DNA of 64,000 nt from an uncultured Collinsella sp. (GCA_958413895.1 CATYVQ010000002.1:62001-126000); one strand, 5' to 3'; positions 18,971-27,528 are shown, counted from the first letter of the stretch. Notes: a model not told the origin generated them from the letters alone. Numbers and translations are program-made.

Positions 18971-19507
18971 TTACTTGCGGACGACCTTAACGATGGCGTC
19001 ACCGGCGGCGACAGCGGAGTCGGCCTCGACGGCGAGTTCGACATCGGCAAACTCGGCGGTGTTGGACACGGCCACGACGACGCAGTCCTTGTAACCGGCG
19101 GCGGCAATCTTGGCGCGGTCGATCTTGAGGATGGGCTGACCGGCCTTCACAACGTCGTCGGCCTTGACGAAGCCCTCGAAGCCGTCACCGTTCATGTTGA
19201 CGGTATCGACGCCAACGTGCACCAGAACCTCGATGCCGCTATCGGACTGCAGACCCACGGCGTGACCCATGGTGACGGTCACCTTACCGTCGCAGGGAGC
19301 GTAGACCAGATCGTCCTCGGGCCACACGGCACAGCCCTTGCCCAGAACCTCGCCACCGAAGACGGGATCGGGCACGTCAGCCATCTTGATGACCTTGCCC
19401 TTGACGGGCGAGCACAGCACGTCGGCGCCAGCAGAAGCAGAGATAGAGGCCGGAGCAGCGGCAGCCGCGGGCTCAGCCTTCTTCTTGAACATGTCAAACA
19501 GACCCAT
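18971..19507 (-). CDS. PTS glucose-type IIA protein (EIIA-Glc/Crr-like)
   Basis: 178-residue stand-alone EIIA of the glucose family, which carries phosphate from HPr to an EIIB domain. The phosphorylated histidine is in GIEVLVHVGVDTV and its partner in TMGHAVGLQ. The N-terminus MGLFDMFKKK is followed by a short Ala-rich linker and then VLCSPVKGKV, the start of the IIA fold. AGAGGAG precedes ATG 19507. The beta-glucoside EIIBC at 48958-50409 lacks a IIA domain, so this protein may serve it (inference). Confidence 0.93.
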   Translation of the reverse strand: MGLFDMFKKKAEPAAAAAPASISASAGADVLCSPVKGKVIKMADVPDPVFGGEVLGKGCAVWPEDDLVYAPCDGKVTVTMGHAVGLQSDSGIEVLVHVGVDTVNMNGDGFEGFVKADDVVKAGQPILKIDRAKIAAAGYKDCVVVAVSNTAEFADVELAVEADSAVAAGDAIVKVVRK

Positions 19508-19707
19508 ACGTTTTCTCCTCTTGATTAAGCGCAACGTTGTGCGCATGCCTACGGTAATTATAGTGCCAAATGGTTCAAATGCTAAGGTGGGGACTCGAAT
19601 CGCGAGCCCTTCCCGGTAGTGCTCGTGGGACGAGCATCTCCTTTGCATCGCTGGTCGATAAGCCGAGTATCGCCTGCGCACGGGACGGGCAGAAGCGGGC
19701 GCACCAA

Positions 19708-19766
19708 ACCCGATACTTCTTTTCGCTCTCGAGTCCTGCCGCCGCCCCGTCCCTGGCACCTCCTGA
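19708..19766. repeat. Degenerate dispersed repeat, copy 1
   Basis: Shares CCGATACTTCTTTTCGC, then GCCGCCCCGTC and TGATACCG in the same order and spacing with 37808-37867. Confidence 0.6.
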
Positions 19767-19780
19767 TACCGACCGAAACG

Positions 19781-19809
19781 TGCCAAAATAAACCCGTCCC
19801 TTTTTGGTA
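19781..19809. repeat. GGGAC-core palindrome
   Basis: Arms TGCCAAAA and TTTTGGTA enclose TAAACCCGTCCCT, closely related to 11750-11782. Confidence 0.75.
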
Positions 19810-19846
19810 GGTTTGGCGAGTGTGGATTTTCGGACACTTAACTAAC

Positions 19847-19910
19847 GAGCGTGGATAATCTCCCACTTTGAGGCCGTCACCGAGCCAAAAACGGGAGATT
19901 ATCCACGTTC
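19847..19910. repeat. Inverted-repeat element upstream of fic
   Basis: GTGGATAATCTCCC (19851-19864) and GGGAGATTATCCAC (19893-19906) are perfect inverted arms, 14 bp, with a 28-base centre that contains TTTG/CCAAAA. A sister copy lies at 21282-21347, just beyond the 3' end of fic. Confidence 0.85.
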
Positions 19911-20013
19911 ATTTTGGATGACCCCCTTGTACCAAGCTGAGCTCCATGGTCAAGTAATAACGACTTCTCATCATTAGATTGTTTACATCAATTCTAATAA
20001 CTATTTAATCCTT

Positions 20014-20057
20014 AAACTCGTTATTATAATTGATATGATTAGCCTAATAACGAGTTT
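20014..20057 (+). promoter_or_regulatory. Probable fic promoter inside a 13-bp perfect inverted repeat
   Basis: AAACTCGTTATTA (20014-20026) is mirrored by TAATAACGAGTTT (20045-20057). A perfect TATAAT (20025-20030) lies inside. A further half-site TAATAACGA occurs at 19955-19963. The layout suggests an operator that blocks the promoter, perhaps bound by the C-terminal wHTH of the Fic protein itself. Confidence 0.65.
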
Positions 20058-20083
20058 CCGGCACTAAAGATATGGAGGGCGCG

Positions 20084-21256
20084 ATGCAAATCGAGGAGAA
20101 CGGCCAGGGAACGCTCCGCAATAATCTATCGGGGAAATTGGCTTACTATTCGTTTTTTCCAACGCCCTTGCAATCATTGAGGCAGCTAAACCTCACCGAG
20201 GAAACCCATCGCACGCTTTCCGCATGCTCACGAAAGCTTGGAGAGCTTGAAGGCATGCTCTACTTTGTTCCCAACGCCGACATGTATCTGACAATGTACG
20301 TGCGCAAAGAAGCACTCCTTTCTTCGCAAATTGAGGGAACCCAGTGCACGTTTGACGACCTACTTAGTCCATCGCAAACACAACTCCATCATAAAGATGT
20401 CGCAGACGTCGTGAATTACGTCCGTGCTGTCGACCGCGGCGTAGAACTGCTCAAAAAGATGCCCTTGTGCACGAGACTTCTTAGGCAAGTTCATGCGGTC
20501 CTGCTGGACGGAGTGCGCGGAACGGAGAAGAATCCAGGCGAGCTGCGCTCCTCACAAAACTGGATTGGCCCCTCAGGCTGCACCATTGCAACCGCATCGT
20601 TTGTCCCTCCAAACATTGAAGATTTGAGTAACACGCTCCAGGACCTCGAACGCTTTATCAATGAGCCTCAAGTCGAAATGGATCCGATTGTGCGGGCGGC
20701 GCTCGTCCATTACCAATTTGAAACTGCCCATCCATTCCTAGACGGAAACGGTCGCCTGGGCAGGCTTCTCATTACACTTATGCTCATCAATGATGGCGTT
20801 CTTCATTCTTGCTTGTTCTATCCATCGTTCCAGTTCAAGAAAAATCGAAGCGAGTACTACCGGCAACTCACATCCGTAAGGGAGAGAGGCACTTACGAGG
20901 AATGGATAGAGTTTTTCTGCAACAGTCTTCTCGAGAGTGCGAAGGACTCGGTAGGGTCTTTAAAAAACCTTGTTGACCTCCATAACCGTTCCACAGCAAC
21001 CATTACCGAAAATCTCGGAAGGACTGCTGCAAACGGGCAAAGGCTGTTGGGCATTCTTGAAGAGCACCCCATCGTCGACACCGCATTCATCGCTGCCCAA
21101 CTCGATATCGGCAGGAGTACCGCGAGCTCGCTCGTCAAATCATTTGAAGAATTGGGTATCCTCCGTCCTCTCGACGAGTCAAGACAGAGATACCGGCAGT
21201 ACGGGTATGAAGAGTATCTTTCGATTCTCAGGGAAGACGCCGAGCCGATTAGATAG
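20084..21256 (+). CDS. Fic-domain protein with C-terminal winged helix
   Basis: 390 residues. Fic enzymes transfer AMP (or another nucleotide part) to protein hydroxyls. The catalytic motif HPFLDGNGRLGR is complete and begins at about residue 216. The N-terminal part has SSQIEGT (about residue 80), matching the inhibitory (S/T)xxxE(G/N) helix of class II Fic proteins, so activity is probably self-restrained. Residues about 300-390 form a winged helix (IAAQLDIGRSTASSLVKSFEELGILRPL). I chose ATG 20084 because GGAGGG precedes it; ATG 20072 is the alternative. Codon use is clearly AT-richer than in its neighbours, suggesting transfer. No toxin/antitoxin partner gene is adjacent. Confidence 0.92.
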   Translation: MQIEENGQGTLRNNLSGKLAYYSFFPTPLQSLRQLNLTEETHRTLSACSRKLGELEGMLYFVPNADMYLTMYVRKEALLSSQIEGTQCTFDDLLSPSQTQLHHKDVADVVNYVRAVDRGVELLKKMPLCTRLLRQVHAVLLDGVRGTEKNPGELRSSQNWIGPSGCTIATASFVPPNIEDLSNTLQDLERFINEPQVEMDPIVRAALVHYQFETAHPFLDGNGRLGRLLITLMLINDGVLHSCLFYPSFQFKKNRSEYYRQLTSVRERGTYEEWIEFFCNSLLESAKDSVGSLKNLVDLHNRSTATITENLGRTAANGQRLLGILEEHPIVDTAFIAAQLDIGRSTASSLVKSFEELGILRPLDESRQRYRQYGYEEYLSILREDAEPIR

Positions 21257-21281
21257 GCATCGCAGCCCAGGCAAATTAAAG

Positions 21282-21347
21282 CGAGCGCGGATAATCTCCC
21301 ACTTTGAGCCCGCACACAGGCCAAAACTGGGAGATTATCCACGTTCA
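21282..21347. repeat. Inverted-repeat element downstream of fic
   Basis: GCGGATAATCTCCC and GGGAGATTATCCACG are inverted arms around a centre with ACTTTGAG and CCAAAAC, the same design as 19847-19910. The two copies bracket fic. Confidence 0.85.
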
Positions 21348-21354
21348 TTCCTGG

Positions 21355-21385
21355 CTAGTCATTTAAGAACGTCCCCAATGACTAG
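21355..21385. repeat. GGGAC-core palindrome
   Basis: Perfect arms CTAGTCATT and AATGACTAG around TAAGAACGTCCCC. Confidence 0.85.
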
Positions 21386-21462
21386 AAGGCCAGGCTCGAC
21401 AACCTACGCTGCGTAGACATGCGCCAATCGAACGAACGCGGATTTTTGGACGCTCATCCTGA

Positions 21463-21681
21463 GCAGTCATTTAAGATCGTCCCCAACGACTACCGCATTC
21501 GGAGCAAGACAACGCCGCAAGTAGAGGACGGACAGCGAGCGACGTCCAGGGCGTACAAGTTGGCATGAAAAAGGCGAGGCATTGACCTTCTGGTCATGCC
21601 TCGCCTTTTGAATGACAAATTGTCGCTCTGGGCGGCGCGCAGCGTCGACCGGTTACGGCGTTTGGTAAAACGCCGTAACTA
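21463..21681. repeat. Copy 2 of the duplicated block of about 215 bp
   Basis: Matches 17960-18178. It has the GGGAC palindrome (21465-21491, TAAGATCGTCCCC core), the paired segments CCAGGGCGT and TCGCTCTGG, the terminator and a final hairpin GTTACGGCGTT/AACGCCGTAAC next to the pyrE stop. Several differences from copy 1 are compensatory within stems. Confidence 0.8.
21566..21611 (-). terminator. Rho-independent terminator after pyrE
   Basis: AAAAAGGCGAGGCAT pairs with ATGCCTCGCCTTTT, nearly identical to the hairpin at 18062-18106 and in the right position to end the pyrE transcript. Confidence 0.85.
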
Positions 21682-22362
21682 CTCCTGAGCTCCGTACTGC
21701 TCGTAGTAGGCGTCGATGGCGGTCTTGAGCTCGTCATCGATGACAACCTTGCCGTCGATCTCGTGGTTGTAGAGGGTCTCGACGACCTCGGCCATGGAAA
21801 CGATGCTCGCGACGGGGAAACCGTACTTTGCCTCGATCTCCTTCTGAGCGGTGGTCACACCGCCCTTGCCGACCTCCATGCGGTTGAGGGACACGATCAG
21901 GCCCTTGATCTCGACATCGGCAGCAGCCTTGACCTTAGGATAGGTCTCGTCGATGGACTTGCCACTGGTGGTGACGTCCTCGACCATGACCACACGGTCG
22001 CCGTCCTTGGGCTCATAACCCAGCAGGTTGCCCTTATCGGCACCGTGGTCCTTGGCCTCCTTGCGGTCGCAGCAGTACTTGACCTCCTTGCCGTACAGCT
22101 CGTGGTAGGCAATTGCGGTAACAACAGCCAGCGGAATACCCTTGTAGGCCGGCCCAAACAGGACGTCAAAGTCGTCGCCAAAGTTATCGTGGATGGCCTG
22201 GGCGTAATACTCGCCCAGCTTCTTGAGCTGATAGCCCGTCACGTAAGCGCCGGCGTTCATAAAGAACGGGGACTGGCGGCCGCTCTTGAGCGTAAAGCTG
22301 CCGAACTTAAGAACGTCGGACTCAACCATAAACTTGATGAACTCTTGCTTGTAAGCCTCCAT
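21679..22362 (-). CDS. pyrE: Orotate phosphoribosyltransferase
   Basis: 227-residue enzyme that joins orotate and PRPP to OMP in pyrimidine synthesis. The PRPP-binding motif is VVMVEDVTTSGKS near residue 125, and the orotate-side motifs FTLKSGRQSPFFMN and LFGPAYKGIPLA are complete. It starts at ATG 22362 after GAGGAG. It is alone, away from other pyr genes in this window. Confidence 0.96.
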   Translation of the reverse strand: MEAYKQEFIKFMVESDVLKFGSFTLKSGRQSPFFMNAGAYVTGYQLKKLGEYYAQAIHDNFGDDFDVLFGPAYKGIPLAVVTAIAYHELYGKEVKYCCDRKEAKDHGADKGNLLGYEPKDGDRVVMVEDVTTSGKSIDETYPKVKAAADVEIKGLIVSLNRMEVGKGGVTTAQKEIEAKYGFPVASIVSMAEVVETLYNHEIDGKVVIDDELKTAIDAYYEQYGAQE

Positions 22363-22492
22363 GCGGGCTCCTCTCGTAATTGCGTACGTGCTCTTCAGTT
22401 TAGCGCAGGCGAGGCGTCGATGTGGGCGCGCTTTGGAGCCACGGCATTCTGTAAAGGCTTTGTCAGGGGGAATGGTTTTCCGAACAATGGGG

Positions 22493-22521
22493 TTGACATG
22501 GCAAACCCCCTCATCAAGAAT
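22493..22521 (+). promoter_or_regulatory. Probable promoter of the mgtA leader transcript
   Basis: Consensus TTGACA (22493-22498) with AAGAAT (22516-22521) after 17 bases. Transcription from here would give a 5' leader of about 270 bases before mgtA. Confidence 0.6.
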
Positions 22522-22588
22522 ACGGGCGGATTAAAAAGGGGTACGAGATACCCAAAGCGCGCTGCGCTCAGCCTTTAGGAGGTGTGCC

Positions 22589-22660
22589 ATGGAAGGCAGT
22601 CCTAGTCGAAAAACCTGCATGTCGCCCTCGGCACGCCGCGAGGACTCCGCACACGCATAA
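22589..22660 (+). CDS. Candidate leader peptide upstream of mgtA, 23 residues
   Basis: ATG 22589 is preceded by TTTAGGAGGTGTGCC, a very strong ribosome binding site, and opens a 23-codon frame whose product begins MEGSPSRKTC and ends REDSAHA. The early codons AGT CCT AGT CGA AAA are uncommon in this GC-rich genome. A stable hairpin follows (22687-22714: CCACAAAGG paired with CCTTTGTGG), then a T6 run at 22746. This is the layout of translation-controlled leaders such as mgtL of enterobacterial mgtA, although the peptide is not homologous. Function is inferred only. Confidence 0.5.
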   Translation: MEGSPSRKTCMSPSARREDSAHA

Positions 22661-22799
22661 ACGCCACCGGTAGATCGCCAAAACCACCACAAAGGCGCGC
22701 TGCACCCTTTGTGGGCTCAAGAGCTTGACGTGAGCGACATCTAGGTTTTTTGAAGCAAATACGACACGTACGCTAACTCCCTTCAACAAGGAGGACCCT

Positions 22800-25568
22800 A
22801 TGCTGATGCTCAAAACCGTCACGGTACTCGAAGCCATCTCCAAGCGCCGCCGCACGACGCGCCCTGCCGCTCATACCGGCCTGTCCAAGAACACCATATT
22901 CGCCGCCACCCATAGTGCCGAGGACGCCCTCGTACTGCTTGACGCCACGGCAAACGGCCTCACCGTCGAGCAGGCAACTGAGCGCCTGAACGCCGTCGGC
23001 CCCAACACCATCGAGGCAACGACCAAAACGCTCGCCCGCCGCATCGCCGACGCGTTCATCGATCCCTTCGCCGGCATCCTCGCCGCGCTCGCGCTGGTCT
23101 CGCTCTACATCGACGTGCTCGCCGCGCCCGAACCGCAGCGCGACCCCTCCACGGTCATCGTCATCGGCATCATGCTGCTGGTATCGGGCGGCATGAAGTT
23201 TATCCAGGAAGCCCGCAGCGGCAATGCGGCAGAAGCCCTCAAGGACCTGGTCTCCAACACTTGCACCACCCTGCGCGACGGCGAGCGCATCGAGATCCCC
23301 CTCGACGAGCTCGTCCCCGGCGATGTGATCCGCCTCTCTGCCGGCGATATGGTTCCAGCCGATGCCCGCATCATCACCGCGCGCGACCTGTTTGTGATCG
23401 AGTCCGCACTCACCGGCGAGAGCGAGGCCGTCGAGAAGACCGCCGCCGTCACCGTCGTCGAGGGCGCCGACGGCTCCGCACTGCCACTCTCTGCCTGCAA
23501 GAACATCGTCTTTACCGGCACCTCCGTGCAAAACGGCACCGCCATGGCGCTTGTCGTTGCCACCGGCTCGGACACCTACCTGGGCGGCATCGCCAAGATG
23601 CTCAACGGGCGCGGCGAAAAGAACGCGTTTGATCGCGGCGTCTCGAGCGTCTCCATGTTGCTCGTACGCCTCATGCTCGTTATGGCGCCGGCCGTCTTTG
23701 CCATCAACGCCACCACCAAGGGCAACGTCATCGACGCGCTGCTGTTCGCCACGAGCGTGGCCGTGGGCATCACGCCGCAGATGCTTCCCGTCATCGTGAC
23801 CACGAGCCTATCGCAGGGTGCCAAAGACCTCGCCCGTCGCCAGGTTATCGTCAAGGAGCTGCCGGCGATTCAAAACCTCGGCGCGATGGACGTCCTGTGC
23901 TGCGACAAGACCGGCACCCTCACCGAAGACCGCATCGTGCTCGAGCGCTATCTCAGCACCGACGGCAACGAAGACGCACGCGTGCTGCGCCATGCATTTT
24001 TAAATAGCTTCTTCCAAACCGGCCTCAAAAACCTTATCGACCTGGCCGTAATCGACCGTGCCGATGTGACGCCCTCGACCGTCGTGCCCGATTCTATGCT
24101 GGGCCAGAGCCTGCGCGACCGCTATACCAAGGTCGACGAGGTTCCCTTCGATTTCTCGCGCCGCCGCCTGAGCGTAGTTGTCGCCGACGCCCAAGGCAAA
24201 ACCCAGATGGTTACCAAGGGAGCTGCCGAGGAAATGCTCGAGATCTGCTCCTTTGTCGAGATCGATGGCATCGCTCAGCCGCTCACCGACGAGAAGCTCG
24301 CCCAGATTCGCAAGCAGGTCGCCGGACTTAACGCCGAGGGCCTGCGCGTGATTGCCGTGGCGCAGAAGACCAATCCGCGCTGCGTGGGCGAGTTTGGCAT
24401 TGCCGATGAGTGCGACATGGTGCTGATGGGCTTTTTGGCCTTCCTCGATCCGCCTAAAGCAAGTGCCGCGGGCGCCGTCGCCACCCTTGCGGCCAAGGGC
24501 GTGGCGGTCAAGGTCCTGACCGGCGACAACGACCGCGTCGCCGCCACCGTCTGCGAGCAGATCGGCATCGACGCGAGCAGCGTTTTGCTCGGCTCCGAGA
24601 TCGATGCGCTCGACGACGCAGAGCTTGCCGAGCGTGCCGAGAAAACCCACCTCTTCGCCAAGCTCTCGCCGCTGCAGAAGGCGCGCCTAGTGCGCGTCAT
24701 GCGCGAGTTGCTCGGCCACACCGTGGGCTTTATGGGCGACGGCATTAACGACGCCGCCGCCATGCGTGCGAGCGACTGCGGCATCTCGGTCGATTCGGCC
24801 GTCGACATTGCCAAGGAATCCGCCGATATCATCTTGCTTCAGAAGGACCTGGGTGTGCTCGAGCGCGGCATCATCGAAGGCCGCCGCACCTACGGCAACC
24901 TACTCAAGTACCTCAAGACCACGGTGAGCTCCAACTTTGGCAACGTGCTGTCCGTGACCGTCGCGAGCCTGTTCTTGCCGTTTTTGCCCATGAGCGCCCT
25001 GCAGCTGGTGCTGCTGTCGCTCGTCTACGAGATCGCGTGCATCGCGCTGCCGTGGGACACCGTCGATGACGCCTGGACTGCCCGCCCGCGCGCCTGGGAC
25101 GCCGCGTCCATCAAGGGCTTTATGCTCGAGCTGGGCCCCGTGAGCTCGCTGTTTGACATCGTGACCTTCGCTGCGCTCTTCTTTGTGGTGTGCCCCGCCG
25201 CCGTGGGCGCGAGCTGGGCCGAGCTTGCCGCCGCGGGCAACGTCACGGGTATGGCGACCTTCGCCGCGATCTTCCAGAGCGGCTGGTTTGTCGAGTCCAT
25301 GTGGTCGCAGACGCTCGTGATCCACATGCTGCGCTCGCCGCGCCTGCCGAACCCGTGCGACCACGCCGCCCCCGCGCTGTGCGTGCTCACCGTCCTGGGC
25401 TTGGCGCTTGTCACTTGGCTGCCGGCAAGCCCCATCGCCGATGCGCTGGGCCTCATGCCGCTGCCGCCGAGCTTCTTCGCGCTGCTCATCGGCATTGTTG
25501 CCGCCTACATCGCGCTCACTCAGCTGGCAAAGCGCCGCTACATTGCACGCCACGGCGAGCTGCTGTAG
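22800..25568 (+). CDS. mgtA: Mg2+-importing P-type ATPase (MgtA/MgtB type)
   Basis: 922-residue P3B-type ATPase of the cytoplasmic membrane, normal length for MgtA. In order: cation-ATPase N domain with Leu-Thr-Val-Glu-Gln-Ala (about 45-110), actuator domain with LTGES at about 204, phosphorylation motif DKTGTLT with Asp369, nucleotide-binding motif KGAAEEMLE, hinge GDGINDAAAM near 646, and C-terminal membrane helices. The N-terminal RRRTTR patch is typical of MgtA. AAGGAGG precedes ATG 22800. Expression is probably controlled by the long leader. It would import Mg2+ at low external supply. Confidence 0.95.
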   Translation: MLMLKTVTVLEAISKRRRTTRPAAHTGLSKNTIFAATHSAEDALVLLDATANGLTVEQATERLNAVGPNTIEATTKTLARRIADAFIDPFAGILAALALVSLYIDVLAAPEPQRDPSTVIVIGIMLLVSGGMKFIQEARSGNAAEALKDLVSNTCTTLRDGERIEIPLDELVPGDVIRLSAGDMVPADARIITARDLFVIESALTGESEAVEKTAAVTVVEGADGSALPLSACKNIVFTGTSVQNGTAMALVVATGSDTYLGGIAKMLNGRGEKNAFDRGVSSVSMLLVRLMLVMAPAVFAINATTKGNVIDALLFATSVAVGITPQMLPVIVTTSLSQGAKDLARRQVIVKELPAIQNLGAMDVLCCDKTGTLTEDRIVLERYLSTDGNEDARVLRHAFLNSFFQTGLKNLIDLAVIDRADVTPSTVVPDSMLGQSLRDRYTKVDEVPFDFSRRRLSVVVADAQGKTQMVTKGAAEEMLEICSFVEIDGIAQPLTDEKLAQIRKQVAGLNAEGLRVIAVAQKTNPRCVGEFGIADECDMVLMGFLAFLDPPKASAAGAVATLAAKGVAVKVLTGDNDRVAATVCEQIGIDASSVLLGSEIDALDDAELAERAEKTHLFAKLSPLQKARLVRVMRELLGHTVGFMGDGINDAAAMRASDCGISVDSAVDIAKESADIILLQKDLGVLERGIIEGRRTYGNLLKYLKTTVSSNFGNVLSVTVASLFLPFLPMSALQLVLLSLVYEIACIALPWDTVDDAWTARPRAWDAASIKGFMLELGPVSSLFDIVTFAALFFVVCPAAVGASWAELAAAGNVTGMATFAAIFQSGWFVESMWSQTLVIHMLRSPRLPNPCDHAAPALCVLTVLGLALVTWLPASPIADALGLMPLPPSFFALLIGIVAAYIALTQLAKRRYIARHGELL

Positions 25569-25670
25569 CAAGCAGACGGAAAACACCCTGCCAGTTGCCG
25601 TTGCCACTACCACGGCTGCCGACGCCGCTGCCGTTGCCTCTGCCGCTGCCGCAATCTATCCCCTTAGCAA

Positions 25671-25733
25671 TTGCGGTGAAATAGTTCCTGTTTAAAGCCG
25701 CGTGACTTTAATTTAGGGACTATTCCACCGCAA
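25671..25733. repeat. Palindrome with GGGAC motif between mgtA and the LuxR pseudogene
   Basis: TTGCGGTGAAATAGTTCC is mirrored by GGGACTATTCCACCGCAA with a 27-base centre. It lies between convergent genes and could end transcription from either side, but lacks a clear T run. Confidence 0.65.
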
Positions 25734-25749
25734 CTTATTGGGAAATTAG

Positions 25750-27294
25750 CTAGTCCTTGGGCGTCCAGGACCAGAAGAAGTTGATAAGGGCCACACGCGA
25801 GGCGGTACCGGCCTTTTTGTTGATCGAGGAAATGTGGCGGTAGAGCGTGGAGCGCGAAAGAAAGAGCGTTGTGGCGATGTCCTGAACGCTCTGGTCCGAA
25901 ACGACCAAGACCTCAAGAATATCGCGCTCGCGCTCTGTAAGCCCAAAGGTGGCGACGAAGGCATCAAGGCGTTCATCGGACGTGAGCTCCGCTGCTTCCA
26001 CGGGCTCGGAGTCGGAGCATGTGGGCGCAAGATCCCCACCAAGATCGTCGGTGGCAAGCGGCAGGCCATCCTGCATCACGGCATCATCGGCTCGTTGCCC
26101 CAACTGCCCCAGCAGCGTAATCGCAATGCCCACAAACATCACGAGCGCCGCACCGACCGCAGCCAGCACGTTTTGACTCGAGATGATCGCCACCGCCGGC
26201 GCCGTCACGAGCATCGAGCACACGTTGTTGACGACGCGACCCATGCACGGCCAAAAATATGACCTGCGCGCATAGAGCGAGACGGCGGCATATTTTGTGG
26301 TAAAGAACACCACGAAAAAGCCCGAGCCCAGATAAAAGATGATCGTGGCAGCAAGCTCGTTGCCGCCATTGCCATCGACGATGAGCACAAAGAACGAAAG
26401 CGTGGACAGTATGGCGGCACATGTCATGCCGATATTCATATACGAGCGGCCGTGCAGGTCAAATAGTGCGCCAGCGACCAACGAGCTCACGACAAGCAGC
26501 AGGCGCGGCCAATCGCCCAAATCGACGGCTCAGACAGCATGCAGGGTCGTGAAGCCCGCGTTGAGAGCGGCGAATACGCTGGAAAGATACGCCGTCGCCA
26601 CGGTCAGGCGAACTACGGCGCGACGGAATGCCGCCTTTGCCTCGGGATCGTCATGCCACTTGGCGCCATATTCCAGAGCATCTACCGAAAGCCCGGCAGC
26701 ACTGGGTTCAAAGTTGGGATCGGACTCGTCGCGCAGCTTGGCGCGTCGGGCACCGTGGAGCAACGCCACCTGCGCGATCGCACAGACGACCAGAACAGCC
26801 TGCTGAGGAATGCCGACAGGCATCACCATGTGGTTGAGAACCTGCACCAGAACGCCCATGGCGTAAGAAAGTGCGGCGGCGCGCGCCAAGCAGGGCGTTC
26901 GCGCAAAGCGCCTCGCAAAATTTGCATGGGCAGTCGATCCGCAGTAGCCCAGCGCGCAGCACGCCACCAAACCGCCGGCAATTACCACCTCAACCTGAAC
27001 CGCCATAATCAACAGCAGCAATGCCGCCACCAGCAAAACGCCCGTGACGTCACTCGTTGCGTCGATAGCATGGGGACGGCGATAGTACAGAATGGGACGC
27101 ACAAAAAAGCCAATCACGCTCGCGCCGATGACAAGGCTCTCATAAATAACGACCTCGTTCGGAGACACGAACTCGGCCATGCGCACATCAAGAAGATACT
27201 CGCACGCCAAAAACGTGAAGAAGAACAGCGCCAGGCATATAATCTCCCGAATGCCCCGACGCAAATATGCGGTTGTGTCTCCCATGCCCCTCAT
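25750..27294 (-). pseudogene. Membrane-bound LuxR-type regulator interrupted by an in-frame TGA
   Basis: One reading frame of 514 codons would encode about 12 membrane helices followed by a LuxR HTH domain at the C-terminus (FGLTERERDILEVLVV, then LFLSRSTLYRHISSI), a type common in Coriobacteriia. TGA at 26532-26530 (codon about 255) cuts it in the middle of the membrane region, with no frameshift and coding character unbroken on both sides. ATG 27294 is the likely start. A TTG at 26520 could restart translation but without a good ribosome binding site. Most likely a recent nonsense mutation, or a sequencing error; a selenocysteine codon is unlikely in this family. Confidence 0.85.
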
Positions 27295-27479
27295 GGTTAA
27301 CCCCCAGTCGCTCAATTGTCTGGAAATCTATTTTAATAAAGAACCAGTCTCAATATCGAAGCCAGGCTCGAAATGCTGCCAATTCGACCCCAGCCGTCCA
27401 CATCACGCCGCGATTTTGAGCCGCATGGACCAGAAGGGACGCGCGCGATCTCTAGCTCGGCCAGGAGTGTCTCCAACTA

Positions 27480-27510
27480 CCACTCATTTAAGTACGTCCC
27501 CAATGAGTGG
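27480..27510. repeat. GGGAC-core palindrome
   Basis: Perfect arms CCACTCATT and AATGAGTGG around TAAGTACGTCCCC. Confidence 0.85.
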
Positions 27511-27528
27511 CCGAAGAGTGTCCCCCGC

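Larger units (their letters stand above)
19508..19950. other. Gene-free, repeat-rich stretch upstream of fic
   Basis: No convincing gene. It contains a GGGAC hairpin-like GCTCGTGGGACGAGC near 19620, a degenerate repeat (19708-19766) related to 37808-37867, a GGGAC palindrome (19781-19809) and an inverted-repeat element (19847-19910). Confidence 0.6.

Noticed and set aside
19560..19640. tRNA-like T-arm GACTCGAATC
   Set aside because: No acceptor stem, D-arm or anticodon arm can be placed around it; it is part of a GGGAC-type palindrome region.
17960..21681. CRISPR array
   Set aside because: The repeats are palindromic, of several families and irregularly spaced; there are no unique spacers of equal length and no cas genes.
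22528..22660. M-box Mg2+ riboswitch upstream of mgtA
   Set aside because: I could not find the conserved GTTAGGTGAGGCTCC-type core; the region looks like a leader ORF with hairpins. A covariance-model search would decide.
26530..26532. TGA in the LuxR gene as a selenocysteine codon
   Set aside because: It falls in a predicted membrane helix of a regulator family without redox function, and I see no convincing SECIS hairpin just downstream.
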